A stretch of 64,000 nt of DNA from an uncultured Lachnospiraceae bacterium (GTDB lineage Bacteria > Bacillota > Clostridia > Lachnospirales > Lachnospiraceae), in the NCBI GenBank assembly GCA_900551115.1, contig URUY01000021.1:1-64000 (forward strand). Direction: 5' to 3'. Each line of letters begins with the position of its first letter. The stretch's first letter is position 1. The notes under the pieces were generated by a model. The model saw only the letters and a list, made by a program, of their open reading frames with translations, ran no database searches and was not told the DNA's origin. The position numbers were made by a program, and so were the translations under genes. Positions 62,443 through 64,000 of this stretch are shown piece by piece.

Positions 62443-63291
62443 TTAGCCCTTTACGGAGCCTCCGGTAATGCCCTCCACATAAAACTTCTGCATAATGACA
62501 AACAGAATCGCTATGGGAATACCAACCATAACGCCGCCCGCACAGAATCTGGAGAAATAAGTAGGCAAAAGGTTTCGGTTCAGCATGTTATACAGCCCGA
62601 TTGCAACCGTCCAGTCTGTGGAAATACCGGAATTTAAAATAATTTTTGCAAAAATGAAATCTGCCCACGGCACCAGAAATGAGCTGATGACCGTGTAGAC
62701 AATAATCGGTCTTGAAAGGGGCAGCACAATGGTAAAAAACGTCCTTGCCTCTGACGCACCTTCTATATAGGCAGCCTCCCTTAATGACTTCGGTATTGTA
62801 TCAAAAAAGCCCTTCGCCACCAGATATCCCAACCCCGCAGCTCCGGAATAAACCATTATCATGCCCACATGGCTGTTGGTGAGTCCAATGGATTTTAAAA
62901 TGAAATAAATGGCAATCATGGATAAAAAGCCGGGGAACAGCTGCAGCATTACAGCCACGTTCATCAAAGCTTTTCTACCCGGAAACCGCATACAGCTCAT
63001 GGCATAGCTCACCATCAGCACAAAGATGCTGGATATTAAGCAGGTAAAAATCGCAATAATCAGGGTATTCATAAACCATTTCGGAAACTGGGATACCGTA
63101 TCCGGAGAAAACAGCATTCTTGTATAGTTTCTTATGGTAAAGGTCTCCGGAAAGAACCGGCTGGTATTCATGCCATCGTAACCGCTGAAGGAAGTGGCAA
63201 TCAGCCATACTATGGGTATCAGCCATATCACAGCAAGTATGGTCAGTACAACATGTATTACACAGGTATTTACAATTTTTTTTCTGTTCAT
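62443..63291 (-). CDS. ABC sugar importer permease (MalG-like)
   Basis: 282-residue permease with six helices and the EAA loop REAAYIEGASEARTFFTIVLPLSRP; the C-terminus YVEGITGGSVKG is MalG/GanQ-like. It is a close paralogue of malG in the maltodextrin locus. The start overlaps the upstream permease stop by one base (TAATG). In an operon with GH53 it probably imports galacto-oligosaccharides, like GanQ. Confidence 0.9.
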   Translation of the reverse strand: MNRKKIVNTCVIHVVLTILAVIWLIPIVWLIATSFSGYDGMNTSRFFPETFTIRNYTRMLFSPDTVSQFPKWFMNTLIIAIFTCLISSIFVLMVSYAMSCMRFPGRKALMNVAVMLQLFPGFLSMIAIYFILKSIGLTNSHVGMIMVYSGAAGLGYLVAKGFFDTIPKSLREAAYIEGASEARTFFTIVLPLSRPIIVYTVISSFLVPWADFIFAKIILNSGISTDWTVAIGLYNMLNRNLLPTYFSRFCAGGVMVGIPIAILFVIMQKFYVEGITGGSVKG

Positions 63292-64000
63292 TACTGAAAG
63301 CTCTCCTCCTTATCTCCTTTAATCATGAAATTAAATGCAAACAGCGTGAAGACCGCGCATATTACAAAGACGCAAATGCCGATTACCGCAGCCATCTTAT
63401 AGTTATAATATTCACTGGTCAGCCGATACAGCCAGGTTACCAGCAAATCAATTTCCTTGCCGTTAGAGGCTGCCATTTTTTGATCCGTGGTCTGATAAAT
63501 ATCCTGCGTCAGCAGATAAATAACATTGAAATTGTTGATATTCTGTACAAACTGGGTAACAAGATAAGGTCCTGTCACAAACAGCATATAGGGCATAGTA
63601 ATCTTTTTGAAAATCTGAAAAGCATTGGCGCCGTCAATACGGGCGCTTTCCTTGATATCCTCCGGTATGTTCATCAGCACGCCTGTTGCAATCAGCATCA
63701 GATAAGGCACGCCAATCCAGATATTGATGAAGATTATGGTTGCCTTCGCCCATCCGGGACTGGTTAAAAACGGTATGTAATTTGTGCTTATCAGCCCGAT
63801 TTCCTTAAGAAAATCCGTTACGCCAAGCTGTGCCAACACCGTATTGGCAATTCCCGTGTTTGCAAAAAAGTTTCTGAGCAAAAGCAAGGTTACAAACTGC
63901 GGAATGGAAATGGCCGCCACGAAGAGCGTACGCCACATCTTTTTCATTTTGGTATATTTACTGTTAATCATCAGCGCTAATACAATACCGCCCAGATAGG
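63291..64000 (-). CDS. ABC sugar importer permease (MalF-like), 5' end beyond the window
   Basis: About 236 C-terminal residues of a MalF/GanP-like permease. The frame is open to the window edge, reading YLGGIVLALMINSKYTK before the first ATG at 63971, and this matches the internal MalF segment YILGMILAIVINRKGTR, so the gene is truncated by the window and not by a real start. The EAA loop is KESARIDGANAFQIFKKITMPYM. The binding protein and any regulator should lie to the right. Confidence 0.9.
   Translation of the reverse strand, partial: YLGGIVLALMINSKYTKMKKMWRTLFVAAISIPQFVTLLLLRNFFANTGIANTVLAQLGVTDFLKEIGLISTNYIPFLTSPGWAKATIIFINIWIGVPYLMLIATGVLMNIPEDIKESARIDGANAFQIFKKITMPYMLFVTGPYLVTQFVQNINNFNVIYLLTQDIYQTTDQKMAASNGKEIDLLVTWLYRLTSEYYNYKMAAVIGICVFVICAVFTLFAFNFMIKGDKEESFQ

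Noticed and set aside
1..64000. tRNA genes, intact insertion sequences, prophage or integrase genes
   Set aside because: None were recognised on reading either strand; the only mobile-type trace is the Rpn remnant at 36294-36684.

Overview
The window reads as chromosome of a motile, anaerobic, plant-glycan-degrading Clostridia, most likely a gut Lachnospiraceae. This rests on gene content: a dgt-dnaG-rpoD-trmK-nif3 block, a RpoD of Bacillus SigA size, strong AGGAGG ribosome binding sites, AraC/LacI-controlled sugar loci with lipoprotein-anchored enzymes and ABC importers lacking their own ATPase, and a chemoreceptor. Nearly every gene is on the minus strand, so the layout is best read right to left. 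The species cannot be named from the sequence.

Region by region. 1-126: 5' part of RNase P RNA (minus) with a near-consensus promoter. 174-25619: a glucuronoxylan utilisation locus. It holds a surface GH10 xylanase lipoprotein, an LplA/B/C-type importer, and cytoplasmic-looking GH8, SGNH acetylesterase, GH115, GH3, GH67 and GH2 enzymes, two AraC-family regulators and, at its right edge, a methyl-accepting chemotaxis protein. A MarR-MATE efflux operon (2811-4689) sits inside this locus. 25766-32980: housekeeping block of a uridine-kinase-like protein, Nif3-like protein, TrmK, RpoD, DnaG and a dGTPase-like protein. 33109-37473: accessory segment with a three-gene operon (HSL-type hydrolase, zinc-ribbon membrane protein, condensation/acyltransferase-fold protein), a decayed Rpn-family fragment and a DinJ/YafQ toxin-antitoxin pair. 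37533-42773: purL and a TetR two-gene unit. 42879-45569: a plus-strand protein with a cNMP-binding-like N-terminus and no recognised C-terminal family. 45570-53958: maltodextrin locus (malQ, malEFG, a surface alpha-amylase and a divergent LacI regulator). 53990-57019: ogt, ykgJ, a polysaccharide deacetylase, a small unknown, and a divergent YtaF/MntP-like gene. 57114-59052: a LacI-type sensor fused to GGDEF, broken by one base in a T6 run. 59192-64000: a galactan-type locus with GH53, a small zinc ribbon, an unrecognised 617-residue protein and two permeases running off the window.

How it fits together. In each sugar locus a lipoprotein binds oligosaccharides, two permeases import them, and mostly cytosolic glycosidases finish degradation. 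The GH10 xylanase and the GH13 amylase are surface lipoproteins that make the first cuts. None of the three importers has an ATPase gene here, so a shared MsmK/UgpC-type ATPase elsewhere is inferred. A 14-base element, TTGCTCACTGCTCA, lies upstream of both the xylanase and the xylan importer, with a shorter version before the GH8-first operon. It is the best candidate for the AraC-regulator site.

Most worth follow-up: the hydrolase / zinc-ribbon / condensation-fold operon, the unrecognised 617-residue protein in the galactan locus, the cNMP-like fusion protein, the xylan regulon motif, and two homopolymer tracts where a single base decides the reading frame.
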